DNA of 64,000 nucleotides from Corynebacterium sanguinis (lineage in GTDB: Bacteria; Actinomycetota; Actinomycetes; Mycobacteriales; Mycobacteriaceae). The notes beneath the pieces are model-generated. The model saw nothing but the letters and a program-made list of their open reading frames with translations, was not told the DNA's origin and ran no database searches. The stretch spans positions 2,170,001-2,234,000 of the forward strand of contig NZ_CP038157.1 of the NCBI RefSeq assembly GCF_007641235.1, in the 5' to 3' direction. Both the position numbers and the translations under genes were made by a program. This document shows positions 28,101 through 38,725 of the stretch, piece by piece (positions within the stretch are counted from its first letter, which is position 1; the number at the start of each line of letters is the position of its first letter).

Positions 28101-28237
28101 AGCTTTTCAACAACGGGCGGGAACGTGCCCACAGGAACCTGGGACGGAAGCACAATCCGGTGTCCCTCCACCTGCTCAACCCACAGGTTGAGACCGGACT
28201 CGGGCAACCAGAGTCCGTGGAGGAGGAATTCAGGCAT
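25112..28237 (-). CDS. SNF2-family helicase (HelZ-like)
   Basis: DNA translocase of the SWI2/SNF2 group, 1,041 residues. A poorly conserved N-terminal half is followed by the motor: DDMGLGKTLQLL (motif I), VVAPTSVVGNW (Ia), VVLDEAQAIKN (II), ALTGTPIENKLSEL (III), then the second lobe with IFTQYKAFG, LSLKAGGTGLNLTAAS and DRAYRIGQDKNVTVYK (V-VI). ATG 28237 (MPEFLLHGLWLPESG) fits the family; upstream codons are spurious. TATAAG lies seven bases before it. It heads a four-gene minus-strand unit (helicase, SWIM protein, nuclease, Rad50-like ATPase). Confidence 0.92.
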   Translation of the reverse strand: MPEFLLHGLWLPESGLNLWVEQVEGHRIVLPSQVPVGTFPPVVEKLVDDSRFRHRRRVRLQTPRGKHVELRVPTAAFAPAETVSFLATLMFVDSDSPAATASQRAAIAPDLQWLIRMYVGLHRFVRAGRVSIHVPYRDGQWYAEWQLGTGVEERGWLAEMVAAAPGVLAVNNPSLDEDLAHTLVHWIATAQLEGLNENTRPYPWHDFVHSLLTASPLRRGGAELTRKLSDWNGSITAVNLQLVFIVGQPADADEAADTDDGSEAAQWPVRVQVRSGTDSPRPVRLHDYDAATAQTLRQALNRAVEVSDLVDPVQHPRRAGSALASPEMEGDWDAYLTTDEIVRFVRLDAVKLRMSGFAVMLPRAWSTAETTAKLNVAAEANPHDSSTVTHLGFDTLVSYDWKISVGDIELDDAEMAQLINSKSGLVKLRGQWVLADGNALARTQRYMEKLAESSLTRAEREAEAARTRAALAEANGAGDAAELAAEAERLRERYEQLKASNNTEGAVTAAELRDLALESAAADDEAPVEFSGSPWFTSLVAGTQRPAPERVDIPGWVNAELREYQRRGVDWLYFMSRSNLGAVLADDMGLGKTLQLLTLIAVERERGERTGPTLVVAPTSVVGNWAREAKRFVPKLKVVVHHGTQRLSGDELFGEIDSADVVITSYGVAGRDMKDLSRIEFDHVVLDEAQAIKNAGTRASRSVRAIPAKHRIALTGTPIENKLSELRSLLDFVNPGMLGSQTFFRNHFAKVIESRRDVELAEEMSERLRRLTTPFILRRLKTDPAIIDDLPEKNEHIVTVDMTPEQAALYTALVRDAQAELEEREGMARKGMVLATITRIKQICNHPAHFLGDGSAVTLKGKHRSGKVAMLMELLGEAINSEQRVLIFTQYKAFGALLQPYLAERLGEPVPFLHGGVSKDARDAMVDSFQSVGGPRAMLLSLKAGGTGLNLTAASVVIHLDRWWNPAVENQATDRAYRIGQDKNVTVYKMITRGTLEESIQDVLDGKMHLAGTVVGEGEGWITELDTEDLARLMSYRAEEG

Positions 28238-28244
28238 AACCTCC

Positions 28245-28250
28245 CTTATA
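28245..28250 (-). promoter_or_regulatory. -10 box for the SNF2 helicase operon
   Basis: TATAAG on the minus strand, seven bases before ATG 28237. A GGGAGG directly before the ATG is probably too close to work as a ribosome binding site. Confidence 0.4.
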
Positions 28251-28320
28251 CCACGCGTGCGGGACACGATACGCTGTGTGAAACTTTCGACCCGCTGAAA
28301 AAACCAAGGAGCAGGACAAC

Positions 28321-29883
28321 GTGGACAACGCGTGGATGATTCTTGCCATCGTGCTGTACTTCGCCGCGATGCTGGCCATCGGCTACTACTCGTGGCGCAG
28401 GACAAAGAAGTATGACGACTACGTCCTTGGCGGACGCGGTTTGCCACCCTTCGTCGCCGCGATCTCGGCCGGGGCATCCGATATGTCGGGGTGGCTGCTG
28501 ATGGGCCTGCCCGGCGCGCTGTTCGTCGCGGGCTTCAGTGAGCTGTGGATCGTCATCGGCCTGCTGATCGGCACCTGGGCAAACTGGAAGTGGGTCGCAC
28601 CCCGCCTGCGCTCATACTCAGAGGTCGCGGGAAACTCGATCACTCTGCCGAGCTTCTTCGAAAACCGCACCCGAGATTCCTCGCGCGTGCTGCGCATCAC
28701 GGCCGCAATCATCATCATCTTCTTCTTCACCTTCTACGTCTCTTCCGGCATGGTCGCCGGTGGCAAATACTTCGAGTCGACGTTCGGCGGCGAATACCTC
28801 ACGGGAATGCTCGTCATCGGTGCCGTAACCGTCATCTACACCTTCATCGGCGGTTTCTTGGCCGTTTCCTACACGGACGTGGTGCAGGGCATGCTGATGT
28901 TCCTCGCCCTACTCACCGTGCCGATCATCGCCCTGTTTGCCCTGGATACCCCCAGCGAGATCTTCTCCTTTGCCGCTGCGAACCCCTACGGGCCATTCCC
29001 GGAGGCGAATCCCACCTACTTCAACCTGTTTGCCGGCGTGTCTGCGGTGACGATCATCAGCAATCTCGCGTGGGGGCTCGGTTACATGGGCCAGCCGCAC
29101 ATCATCACCCGATTCATGGCACTGCGCTCCCCGGCTGAGGCGGCCTCGGCTCGCCGCACCGGCACCTTGTGGGTCACGTTGTGCTACATCGGCGCGATCT
29201 TCACCGCGCTCGTCGCCACCGTCTTTTTCACCCAGACGGGCGCGCAGGTCACCGACCCCAACGGAGAGACCATCTTCCTCGACATGACCCGCGTCCTGTT
29301 CCATCCCTTGGTGGCCGGCATCGTCCTCACCGCCGTGCTCGCCGCGATCATGTCGACGATGTCCTCGCAACTTCTGATCACCTCTTCGGCACTGATCGAG
29401 GACCTCTACCGCGTGCTTGGCAAACGCCAGCTGGCCGGCGAGCGTCTGCTCCTGCTCTCGCGCGCCATGGTCGTGCTCATCGCGCTCGTCGCCATTGCCT
29501 TGGCCGCCAACCCCTCGGACACCATCCTCGGCCTTGTCGGGTTCGCGTGGGCAGGTTTCGGCGCCGCGTTCGGCCCCGTCGTCATCGCCTCGCTGTACTG
29601 GAAAGGCCTGACCTCCGAGGGCGCGATTGCCGGCATGATCACCGGGGCGGTCACGGTGTTCATGTGGGGTTCCGTCGACTCGTCCATCACCGAGATTTAC
29701 GAGATCGTGCCCGGAGTCGTCCTCTCCACCGCGGTGATGGTCGCCGTGTCCGCCACCACCCGTACCCGGCCCGGCGTGGCCAAGGAGTTCGACACGGCGA
29801 TGCGGGTCAATGACTACGCGATGCGCAACCCGGAGGCCAGCTTCGACCAAGCCCTCGAGCGGAACCGCGGCGCCGGCGCCTAA
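28321..29883 (+). CDS. putP: Sodium/proline symporter
   Basis: Solute:sodium symporter family; imports proline with Na+. The sequence shows about 13 hydrophobic helices, the sodium-site region AISAGASDMSGWLLMGLPGA near residue 45, and the family motif WGLGYMGQPHIITRFMAL near residue 245. The 520 residues are full length. It starts at GTG 28321, with AAGGAG nine bases upstream. Proline specificity is inferred from overall resemblance to PutP; proline can serve as an osmolyte or nitrogen source. Confidence 0.9.
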   Translation: MDNAWMILAIVLYFAAMLAIGYYSWRRTKKYDDYVLGGRGLPPFVAAISAGASDMSGWLLMGLPGALFVAGFSELWIVIGLLIGTWANWKWVAPRLRSYSEVAGNSITLPSFFENRTRDSSRVLRITAAIIIIFFFTFYVSSGMVAGGKYFESTFGGEYLTGMLVIGAVTVIYTFIGGFLAVSYTDVVQGMLMFLALLTVPIIALFALDTPSEIFSFAAANPYGPFPEANPTYFNLFAGVSAVTIISNLAWGLGYMGQPHIITRFMALRSPAEAASARRTGTLWVTLCYIGAIFTALVATVFFTQTGAQVTDPNGETIFLDMTRVLFHPLVAGIVLTAVLAAIMSTMSSQLLITSSALIEDLYRVLGKRQLAGERLLLLSRAMVVLIALVAIALAANPSDTILGLVGFAWAGFGAAFGPVVIASLYWKGLTSEGAIAGMITGAVTVFMWGSVDSSITEIYEIVPGVVLSTAVMVAVSATTRTRPGVAKEFDTAMRVNDYAMRNPEASFDQALERNRGAGA

Positions 29884-29895
29884 GTCTAAGAGGGT

Positions 29896-30507
29896 GTGCG
29901 CTACTACCTCGCTGCCCTCATCGCCCTCACCCTCGCCGTCATTCCGTTCCCCACCCCGCGCTCGCTTATCGACGCCCCCACCAACGCCTCCCCCGCCCAG
30001 CGCACCACGATGCTGGGCTATGAGCGAGACGCCTTCGGCCCCGGCTGGGCCCCCGTCGCCGACGGATGCGACACCCGTGACACCCTGATGGCCGAGGCGT
30101 TCGGCGCCGTCTCGTGCGACTCCCCGCATAGCCAGTGGGTCTCCAGCCCCATCACGGACCCCTACACGGGCGCCCCCTTGGAACCCGCTGATGTCGAGAT
30201 TGACCATCTCTACCCCCTCGCCGCGGCGTGGGACGCCGGCGCACACGCCTGGCCCGGCCCCACGCGCATCGCCTTTGCCAACGATCCGCGAAACCTCGTG
30301 GTCACATCCGCCGAGGCGAACCGGTCCAAGTCCGACCAGCTCCCCAGCGAATGGCTGCCACCCGCCATCCGTTCCCGCTGTGTCTACGCCCGCCGGCTCG
30401 TCGCCGTCGCCCGGGAGTACTCGCTAGCGATGCCCCACCCGGACCTGCGCGCGGCGCGGCGCGCATGCACGGGTCTCACCGGGCTAATTGGCCGACCCTA
30501 CCTGTAA
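29896..30507 (+). CDS. Secreted HNH-family nuclease (DUF1524-like)
   Basis: The N-terminus (MRYYLAALIALTLAVIPFP) is a signal peptide or anchor, so the protein acts outside the cell. The catalytic region is VEIDHLYPLAAAWDAGA, with the DH pair of an HNH beta-beta-alpha metal site, followed by NDPRNLVVTSAEANRSKSD, the typical NxxN/K partner of DUF1524 and GmrSD-type HNH domains. Four cysteines may form disulfides. GTG 29896 is 12 bases after putP. Likely a nutrient-scavenging DNase; DNA as substrate is inferred from the family. Confidence 0.85.
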   Translation: MRYYLAALIALTLAVIPFPTPRSLIDAPTNASPAQRTTMLGYERDAFGPGWAPVADGCDTRDTLMAEAFGAVSCDSPHSQWVSSPITDPYTGAPLEPADVEIDHLYPLAAAWDAGAHAWPGPTRIAFANDPRNLVVTSAEANRSKSDQLPSEWLPPAIRSRCVYARRLVAVAREYSLAMPHPDLRAARRACTGLTGLIGRPYL

Positions 30508-30510
30508 GGT
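30505..30510 (+). promoter_or_regulatory. -10 box for the membrane protein gene at 30518
   Basis: TAAGGT ends seven bases before the ATG, overlapping the end of the nuclease gene; indicates an independent leaderless transcript. Confidence 0.5.
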
Positions 30511-30517
30511 GGAGCAC

Positions 30518-31006
30518 ATGAATACTGTCTTCGTTCTGCTGCACGTAGCCGCCGCAATCCTGCTGCTCGGCCCCGTCATGGTTGCCGCCTCCATGTTCCC
30601 CCGCCAAGCTGCGGAAGCCCGTTCCGGTGCCCAGGAGTCAGTGGGCCGCGCCAGCGTTTTGCAGCGCCTCACGTCTACCTACGGCATGCTCTCCGCGCTC
30701 GTCCCGCTGCTCGGCGCCGTGGTACTGATCTTCGGCTGGGATGTCTACAAGACGAACTACTTCCTGCACACCGCCATCATCCTCGCGCTGATCGCCTGGG
30801 GCATCCTGTTCTTCATGGTCATCCCGCAGCAGCGCAAGATGATGGGCACCCTCAACGCGCTCGACCCGGCCGAGGCCGACCAGAGCGACTACACCTCCAA
30901 CTTCGAGGGCGCGAAGGCAAAGGCCACTGCCGGCGCGGGCATCTTCAACCTGCTGGTGATCATCACCCTGATCCTGATGTACCTCCCGTCGACTATCTTC
31001 GCGTAA
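30518..31006 (+). CDS. Four-helix integral membrane protein (DUF2269-like)
   Basis: The 162 residues have four hydrophobic segments (about residues 4-26, 57-77, 84-105 and 138-158), with conserved-looking GPVMVAASMFPRQA and MVIPQQRKMMG loops. Length and pattern resemble the DUF2269 family of unknown function. The start at 30518 (MNTVFVLLHVAAAILLLG) is set by the -10 box; the frame is open upstream to 30488. A strong terminator follows. Confidence 0.75.
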   Translation: MNTVFVLLHVAAAILLLGPVMVAASMFPRQAAEARSGAQESVGRASVLQRLTSTYGMLSALVPLLGAVVLIFGWDVYKTNYFLHTAIILALIAWGILFFMVIPQQRKMMGTLNALDPAEADQSDYTSNFEGAKAKATAGAGIFNLLVIITLILMYLPSTIFA

Positions 31007-31019
31007 AGGTTTCATCGCA

Positions 31020-31052
31020 GCGGCAGCCCGGTTGGTCGGGCTGCCGCTTTTT
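31020..31052 (+). terminator. Rho-independent terminator
   Basis: A perfect 11-bp stem, GCGGCAGCCCG / CGGGCTGCCGC, with loop GTTGGT and a TTTTT run (31048-31052), 14 bases after the membrane protein gene. Confidence 0.92.
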
Positions 31053-31084
31053 GTGTGTTTGTAGGGGTTCGGTTTTTTGGGGGC

Positions 31085-31570
31085 CGCAAAAGCCCAGGTC
31101 GGATGTGGCCGGTACGGCTTCACCGCGACATCTGACCCAGTGAAATGTCACGGTCAACCGGCAACCGCATGCAAAACCCCAGGTCGCCGCAGCCCGACTC
31201 GGCTTCACCGTGACATCTGACGCGGTGGAATGTCACAGTCAACCGGCACCAGCGTGCAAAACCCCAGGTCGCCGCAGCCCGACTCGGCTTCACCGTGACA
31301 TCTGACGCGGTCGAATGTCACGGTCAAGCTGCAACCCAGCGCAAAAGCCCAGGTCGGATGTGGCCGGTACAGCTTCACCGTGACATCTGACCCAGTGAAA
31401 TGTCACAGTCAACCGGCACCAGCGTGCAAAACCCCAGGTCGCCGCAACCCGACTCGGCTTCACCGTGACATCTGACGCGGTGGAATGTCACAGTCAACCG
31501 GCGCCAAAGAGCAAAACCCCAGCTTACAACAACCCCACCCAGCCTGACCGTGACATCTGACCCGGCGAAA
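31085..31570. repeat. Array B: one partial and five full 85-bp tandem repeats
   Basis: Full units begin at 31145, 31230, 31315, 31400 and 31485, exactly 85 bp apart, preceded by half a unit from 31085. Layout is as in array A: start ATGTCACGGTCAA or ATGTCACAGTCAA, core CAAAACCCCAGGTCG or close variant, end CTTCACCGTGACATCT. The half unit resembles unit 3, and unit 1 resembles unit 4, suggesting a 255-bp duplication. As in array A, the last unit ends CTGACCGTGACATC and a CGAAACACC-like boundary. It too lies between converging genes (membrane protein and DEAD-box helicase). Confidence 0.92.
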
Positions 31571-31583
31571 CACCACCCCCAAA

Positions 31584-31620
31584 CAAAAAGCACCGACACT
31601 ACCGAAGTAGTGTCGGCGCC
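31584..31620 (-). terminator. Rho-independent terminator of the DEAD-box helicase gene
   Basis: On the minus strand a stem (CCGACACTAC pairing with GTAGTGTCGG, extended by two more pairs past a mismatch) closes on a TTCG tetraloop and is followed by CTTTTTGTTT, 26 bases after the helicase stop. Confidence 0.92.
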
Positions 31621-31645
31621 CATTCAGCCGTCAGAAGCCAGCGAA

Positions 31646-33769
<2,124 letters not shown>

Positions 33770-33864
33770 TGTTGCCCCACCTTACGCGAGACGCGCCGGT
33801 ATTACTATTCGGCGGTGGCGACATGGGGGCCATGTCACCAGCACCGCTTGCAGCGCGACTGACC

Positions 33865-33870
33865 TAAGCT
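33865..33870 (+). promoter_or_regulatory. -10 box for the NUDIX gene
   Basis: TAAGCT lies exactly seven bases before ATG 33878, with no ribosome binding site; a leaderless transcript is likely for the NUDIX-helicase unit. Confidence 0.55.
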
Positions 33871-33877
33871 ATCAACC

Positions 33878-34285
33878 ATGCCGAAACAGATCGACGTCGT
33901 CGGAGCCGTATTCGTTCGCCGCGGCAGCGTTTTCGCGGCCCGACGCGGTCCCGACAAGGCAATGCCGGACGCCTGGGAATTTCCAGGAGGGAAGATCGAG
34001 CCCGGTGAGAGCCCGCGGGACGCGCTTGTCCGCGAGCTCAAGGAAGAGCTGCTTATCGACGCCCGAGTGGGCGCGCACCTGACAACTACCGCGCATGCTT
34101 ACGACTTTGGGGTCGTCAATCTCGCTACTTACCTCTGTGAATTAGTATCCGGCGATCCTGTATTGACTGAACATTCCGAAGCTCGCTGGGTTGCTGTCGA
34201 GGACCTTCCTTCGCTGGATTGGGCGCCCGCCGATATTCCTGCTGTTGAATTGCTCGTTGAAAGAGGTCAACGTGGAGAGTTCTAA
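33878..34285 (+). CDS. NUDIX hydrolase (MutT-like)
   Basis: A 135-residue single-domain NUDIX protein. The NUDIX box GX5EX7REUXEEXGU is complete at residues 38-60 (G38, E44, R52, E53, E56, E57). The N-terminal VVGAVFVRRGSVFAARRG and EFPGGKIEPGE resemble MutT/CTP pyrophosphohydrolase proteins that remove oxidised nucleotides. Its last 14 bases overlap the GTG of the large helicase gene, so the two are co-translated. The substrate could be 8-oxo-dGTP or a nucleotide linked to the helicase pathway. Confidence 0.9.
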   Translation: MPKQIDVVGAVFVRRGSVFAARRGPDKAMPDAWEFPGGKIEPGESPRDALVRELKEELLIDARVGAHLTTTAHAYDFGVVNLATYLCELVSGDPVLTEHSEARWVAVEDLPSLDWAPADIPAVELLVERGQRGEF

Positions 34286-37214
34286 AGCAACGTTGCGGCC
34301 CGCCGTCGACCACGGTTTCATCGAAGCTGATGACAGCCAATTTCACGACCGTGGTCCTTCATTAGTCCTCAACGACTCGGCAATGACGATGGGCGGTGTC
34401 CTCCGCGCCGAGCTTGAACGCGCAGATTCATTCCAATTTTCCGTAGCGTTTGTCACCACTGACGGGATTGGGACAATCACCCAACAGCTAAGCCAATTCA
34501 AGGGCAAAGGAACGATTGTCACGTCCGATTACCAGGACTTCAATGAGCCCGATGCGTTACGCGAACTGTTGAAGTTTGACCACATTGAGGCACGGATTCT
34601 TGTCGGCAAGCCGCACCACGCGAAAGGGTACATTTTTCACCACAGCGACCACCTCACCGCACTGGTTGGAAGTTCCAACCTGACCAGGAACGCTTTACTC
34701 AGCAACAACGAGTGGAACCTAAAGTTTTCGAGCCACGATGACGGCGACATCGCGATTCAGCTGAGTAAGGCGGTTAAATGGCAGCGTGAAAATTCGATTG
34801 TGCTGACCGAAGACTGGATTGATCAGTACGAAAAGCGCAGGAAGAAGCGCACAGTCATTTTCGACGACGTGTCTCAACCCATTTCACTAAGCGATGACGG
34901 TGAAGAGATATTGCCGAATCTCATGCAGACCGAGGCACTGGAAAACCTTCAGCGGGTTATCGACGCCGGCGAGCGCCGAGCGATCATCATTTCTGCAACG
35001 GGTACTGGAAAAACAATTCTTTCGGCACTAGCAGTGAGGCAAATTAAGCCACGCCGTGTCCTCTTCGTCGCCCACCGAGAACAAATTCTGAACAAGGCCG
35101 CTGAAGAGTTTCAACGAGTGCTCGCCTGCCCGCCAACTGATATCGGTTTTATCGTCGGGCAACGTAAGGAAGCTAATCAACGCCTGGTCTTTGCAACAAT
35201 TCAATCCCTAAGCCGCGGCGACACGCTGAGCGACATTTCTCCCGAGCAGTTTGACCTTGTCATCGTTGACGAGGTCCATCGCTCTGGAGCCGAGTCTTAC
35301 CAGAAGGTGCTCAACCATTTCCGCGCGGACTTTACGCTAGGGCTTACTGCGACCCCGGAACGCACCGATGGGTTCAATGTTTTTGAGCTTTTCGACTACA
35401 ACGTGCCCTACGAGATCCGATTGGAGGGCGCGCTCGAAAACCACATGCTTGTCCCCTTTGACTACTACGGTGTATCGGACTACGAATCCGCATTTGGTTC
35501 GGTGATCTCGGATAACTCGACATTGGAACAGTTAGCAGACCCTGAGAGGGTGCATCATCTAGCGAAAATCATCCAAGACTACTCCTTCGCACGAGATTCC
35601 AAGGGGTTGATCTTCTGCAGCAGCAACGCCGAGGCGGCCGCTTTAAGCAAGGGGCTAAACGCAGAATCGGTCCATGGCCGTCCGCTACGCACCATTGCGC
35701 TATCCGGCGGGGACTCAATCGAAACTCGTGAGAACGCCGTCGAGAAGCTAGCTCACGGCGAAATCGACTACATCCTCACGGTCGACATTTTCAACGAAGG
35801 CATCGACATTCCTCCTGTCAACATGGTGGTTATGCTGCGTAGCACCCAATCGTCGATCGTGTTCACCCAGCAACTTGGCCGCGGCCTGCGCAAATATGCG
35901 GGCAAGCGCTCGCTACGTGTCATCGACGTGATTGGTAACTACGCCACGAATTTTCTTATTGCGGTCGCGCTTACGGGTGATCGATCGGGCAGCAAGGACG
36001 TGATCAAGGAGGGACTGCATCGAACACGCACGCACCCGTTAGCCGGTGCCTCGACCGTGAGCTTCGATCGGGTCTCCATGCAGCGAATTGTTGAATCTTT
36101 GCAAAAGGCCCGCATTGCTGACCGTAAGGCGAAGCGGGAAGCAATTTTGAACTTGCAGTACCGGTTGGGGAGAATCCCTTCACTTGTTGACTTCGAAAAC
36201 CACGAGTCGATGAACCCGTTCATTCTCGCCGCAACGGACAACAATGCGTCGAACTATTGGTCCCTCCTAAACGCGCTCAAGTTCGTTGAAACCCCACCTT
36301 CTTCGCATGAGGCGGCAGTACTGTCCATGCTGTCTATTGAGCTGCTGAACGGTAAACGGCCCCACGAATTACTCCTCCTCCGAGCCCTGATCGAAAACGG
36401 CCCGATCAGTGTCGATAGTTTCAGAAACTCACTGCAACAGCAGGGGCTTGACGCCTCGGCGAAGCATCTCGAATCGGTAGAGCGGATCTTGGACCTGTCA
36501 TGGTTTGTAAAGGCCACGGCTCAAAAATATGGCTCGAAACCAATCGTGGAACGCGTGGGCGATCAGTACCGACTCGGTCGCGAGTTTACCTCTCTCTACG
36601 GGTCCTACGCTGCGGAGCACCCGCACCCCGAAATGAGTTTCCGAGCCCACGTCGACGACATCATCGCGACGGGTCTGCTGATCAATCGCAAGCACTATGG
36701 CAGCGGCGACCGCCTCCTCCCGGGCAAGCTGTATTCGCGCAAAGATGCGTGCCGGCTGCTCAACTGGAAACAGAATGCGGAGAGCACAATCATGGGCTAC
36801 AAAGTCGATAAGCATTCCGGTACCTGTCCGATTTTTGTCACCTACCACAAAGATCCGGACGTCGATACGCGCCTGCAGTACGGCGATCATCTCGTAAATC
36901 GATCCACCATGCACTGGTTTTCGCGGCACGGGCGAACTTTGGAAAGCAAGGAACTCCAACCAATTTTGTCCAATTCGGTTGAGTTGCATCTTTTCGTTAA
37001 ACGCGAAGATGCGGACGGCCTTGAGTTCCACTATCTAGGCCAAGCCGATTCGACCGACGCGCAAAACACGACGATGAGGGGCAACAACGGTGATTACCTC
37101 GACGTGGTGACGACGGACCTCATACTCCACCACCCAATTCCCCAGGAAATCTTCGACGCCATCACCGCCTCGAAAACCGTCGCATCGGTAGCGGTACCCC
37201 ACACCACCTCATAA
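34272..37214 (+). CDS. HKD-nuclease / SF2 helicase fusion protein (DUF3427-type)
   Basis: 980 residues. The N-terminal domain resembles phospholipase-D/HKD nucleases: [11 protein letters not shown] (residues 116-126) and GSSN (133-136). A superfamily 2 helicase follows: SATGTGKT (241-248), DEVH box ([10 protein letters not shown]), [10 protein letters not shown] and [13 protein letters not shown]. The C-terminal 350 residues look like DUF3427. GTG 34272 has AAGAGG five bases upstream and overlaps the NUDIX gene. Base composition is clearly lower in GC than the neighbours (29 of 60 bases at 35461-35520), suggesting transfer. Similar HKD-helicase proteins occur in defence-rich regions; role here is inferred. 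Confidence 0.85.
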   Translation: MESSKATLRPAVDHGFIEADDSQFHDRGPSLVLNDSAMTMGGVLRAELERADSFQFSVAFVTTDGIGTITQQLSQFKGKGTIVTSDYQDFNEPDALRELLKFDHIEARILVGKPHHAKGYIFHHSDHLTALVGSSNLTRNALLSNNEWNLKFSSHDDGDIAIQLSKAVKWQRENSIVLTEDWIDQYEKRRKKRTVIFDDVSQPISLSDDGEEILPNLMQTEALENLQRVIDAGERRAIIISATGTGKTILSALAVRQIKPRRVLFVAHREQILNKAAEEFQRVLACPPTDIGFIVGQRKEANQRLVFATIQSLSRGDTLSDISPEQFDLVIVDEVHRSGAESYQKVLNHFRADFTLGLTATPERTDGFNVFELFDYNVPYEIRLEGALENHMLVPFDYYGVSDYESAFGSVISDNSTLEQLADPERVHHLAKIIQDYSFARDSKGLIFCSSNAEAAALSKGLNAESVHGRPLRTIALSGGDSIETRENAVEKLAHGEIDYILTVDIFNEGIDIPPVNMVVMLRSTQSSIVFTQQLGRGLRKYAGKRSLRVIDVIGNYATNFLIAVALTGDRSGSKDVIKEGLHRTRTHPLAGASTVSFDRVSMQRIVESLQKARIADRKAKREAILNLQYRLGRIPSLVDFENHESMNPFILAATDNNASNYWSLLNALKFVETPPSSHEAAVLSMLSIELLNGKRPHELLLLRALIENGPISVDSFRNSLQQQGLDASAKHLESVERILDLSWFVKATAQKYGSKPIVERVGDQYRLGREFTSLYGSYAAEHPHPEMSFRAHVDDIIATGLLINRKHYGSGDRLLPGKLYSRKDACRLLNWKQNAESTIMGYKVDKHSGTCPIFVTYHKDPDVDTRLQYGDHLVNRSTMHWFSRHGRTLESKELQPILSNSVELHLFVKREDADGLEFHYLGQADSTDAQNTTMRGNNGDYLDVVTTDLILHHPIPQEIFDAITASKTVASVAVPHTTS

Positions 37215-37255
37215 ACTCCGAAGTGCCCAACCCCCACACGAAAAGGCGGGACACC

Positions 37256-38221
37256 ATGACCGTGACCCCAGGAACAAAAATCGTCCTCATCGGTGCTGGC
37301 GCCGTCGGCATCGCCTACGCCTACGCTCTGCTTAACCAGGGGCTGACTGACCACCTCGCCATCATCGATCTCAACGAGGATATAACGTGGGCGCAGGTGG
37401 AGGATCTCTCCCACTCTGTCCCCTTCTCCGGCCATAACATCCAAGTCACGGTGGGCTCCTATGTCGACTGCCGGGATGCCGCAATCGTGGTCAACTGCGC
37501 GGGTGTGGCACAGCGCGAGGGCGAGACTCGCCTCGACCTTGTGGAGCGCAACGTCCAGGTCTTCGAGTCCATCAACCGCCAGGTGATGGACAACGGTTTC
37601 AACGGCATTTACTTGGTGGCCACCAACCCGGTGGACATTCTCACCTACGTCACCTGGAAACAGACGGGGCTCCCGTCGAACCAGGTCATCGGCTCCGGCA
37701 CGGTGCTCGACACCGCGCGCTGGCGCCACAACCTTGGCAAACGCTTCGACATTGCTGCCTCGGCTGTGCACGCCTACGTCATCGGCGAGCACGGGGATTC
37801 CGAGTTGCCGGTGCTGTCCTCCGGAACCATAGCGGGAGTACAAATTTCGCGCATCGTGGACAAGGAGGCGGAGAAGAACCCGCATATTCACGAAGACATT
37901 GAGGAGATGTTCCGCGCAACCCGCGACGCCGCCTACGACATCATCCGCGCTAAGGGCAACACTTCCTACGGCATCGGATCCGCGCTCGCGCGCATTACCC
38001 GGGCGATCCTGCGCAACGAGGATGTGGCCCTGCCCGTATCGACGCTGTTGCAGGGCGAGTACGCCCGCGAGGATGTCTACATTGGCACCCCGACCATCAT
38101 CAATCGCCAGGGCGTGCGCAACGTTGTCGAGCTACGTTTGAACGAGGAAGAATTCGAGCGCTTCGACGCCTCCGCTGCGACGTTGCGTAAGGTGTTAGAA
38201 TCGATCGGCGTGGCCAACTAG
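37256..38221 (+). CDS. ldh: L-lactate dehydrogenase
   Basis: NAD-dependent reduction of pyruvate to L-lactate. The Rossmann motif is IGAGAVG near residue 10; the substrate region [21 protein letters not shown] and the catalytic histidine in [11 protein letters not shown] are intact. LDH rather than malate dehydrogenase is supported by the LDTARWR context and overall likeness to corynebacterial LDH. ATG 37256 has AAAGG about nine bases upstream; the 11-codon extension to 37223 is unlikely to be used. It starts 41 bases after the helicase gene. Confidence 0.94.
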   Translation: MTVTPGTKIVLIGAGAVGIAYAYALLNQGLTDHLAIIDLNEDITWAQVEDLSHSVPFSGHNIQVTVGSYVDCRDAAIVVNCAGVAQREGETRLDLVERNVQVFESINRQVMDNGFNGIYLVATNPVDILTYVTWKQTGLPSNQVIGSGTVLDTARWRHNLGKRFDIAASAVHAYVIGEHGDSELPVLSSGTIAGVQISRIVDKEAEKNPHIHEDIEEMFRATRDAAYDIIRAKGNTSYGIGSALARITRAILRNEDVALPVSTLLQGEYAREDVYIGTPTIINRQGVRNVVELRLNEEEFERFDASAATLRKVLESIGVAN

Positions 38222-38273
38222 GCCGGGATAGTGCTCTAAACTCCGAGCAATAACTATCTCGAAGGAGGCCCCC

Positions 38274-38552
38274 ATGAGTGCAGCACCAAAGCCCAACGCC
38301 GTCCAGCAACTGACCGGCGCGGTGAACAACCGGGTCTTGACCTATGCGCAGGTGCGTTACCCGGCGCTGGCCGGCAGCGTCGTTCGCTCCATCACCAGCG
38401 GTGGGTCGAAAAAGAAGAAGGCCACCAACACTGGCAGCCAGGGGGACGTCGTCAATCAAGCGGCCCCTCACGGGCGCTACGCTCCCCAGGGCAACGGCCG
38501 CACCAACGGCATCGTCGCCGCCCAGGCCGCCGCAGCCCCGCTGCCGCGCTAA
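38274..38552 (+). CDS. Small basic hypothetical protein
   Basis: 92 residues, Ala-rich, with a central basic stretch (SGGSKKKKATN) and no membrane segment or recognised domain. A near-perfect GAAGGAGG lies five bases before the ATG, and TAAACT near 38236 could be its -10 box, so I believe it is expressed. Function unknown. Confidence 0.65.
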   Translation: MSAAPKPNAVQQLTGAVNNRVLTYAQVRYPALAGSVVRSITSGGSKKKKATNTGSQGDVVNQAAPHGRYAPQGNGRTNGIVAAQAAAAPLPR

Positions 38553-38562
38553 CCTACCCCAG

Positions 38563-38718
38563 CTACGGGCGCGGGACGAGGTAACGCCCGGCGCCCGGCA
38601 CGATCTCTAGCTCGATTGGCAGCGGCGCCATCAAGTCGCCGTCGGCATAGCAGTTCATCTCCGTGTCCATCTCGATACGAACGTGAGAAGCGCGGTAGAA
38701 ACTGATCCCGTCGCCTTC
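38563..38718 (-). pseudogene. C-terminal remnant of a diacylglycerol kinase-family protein
   Basis: The last 52 codons of a DagK/YegS-type lipid kinase remain: VEGDGISFYRASHVRIEMD, MNCYADGDLMAPLP, IVPGAGRYLVP, a typical C-terminal beta-sheet of the family. The catalytic N-terminal domain (about 240 residues) is missing; upstream of codon LVEGD the sequence becomes the antisense of glpD. There is no start or promoter, so the fragment is dead. Confidence 0.8.
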
Positions 38719-38725
38719 GACAAGC

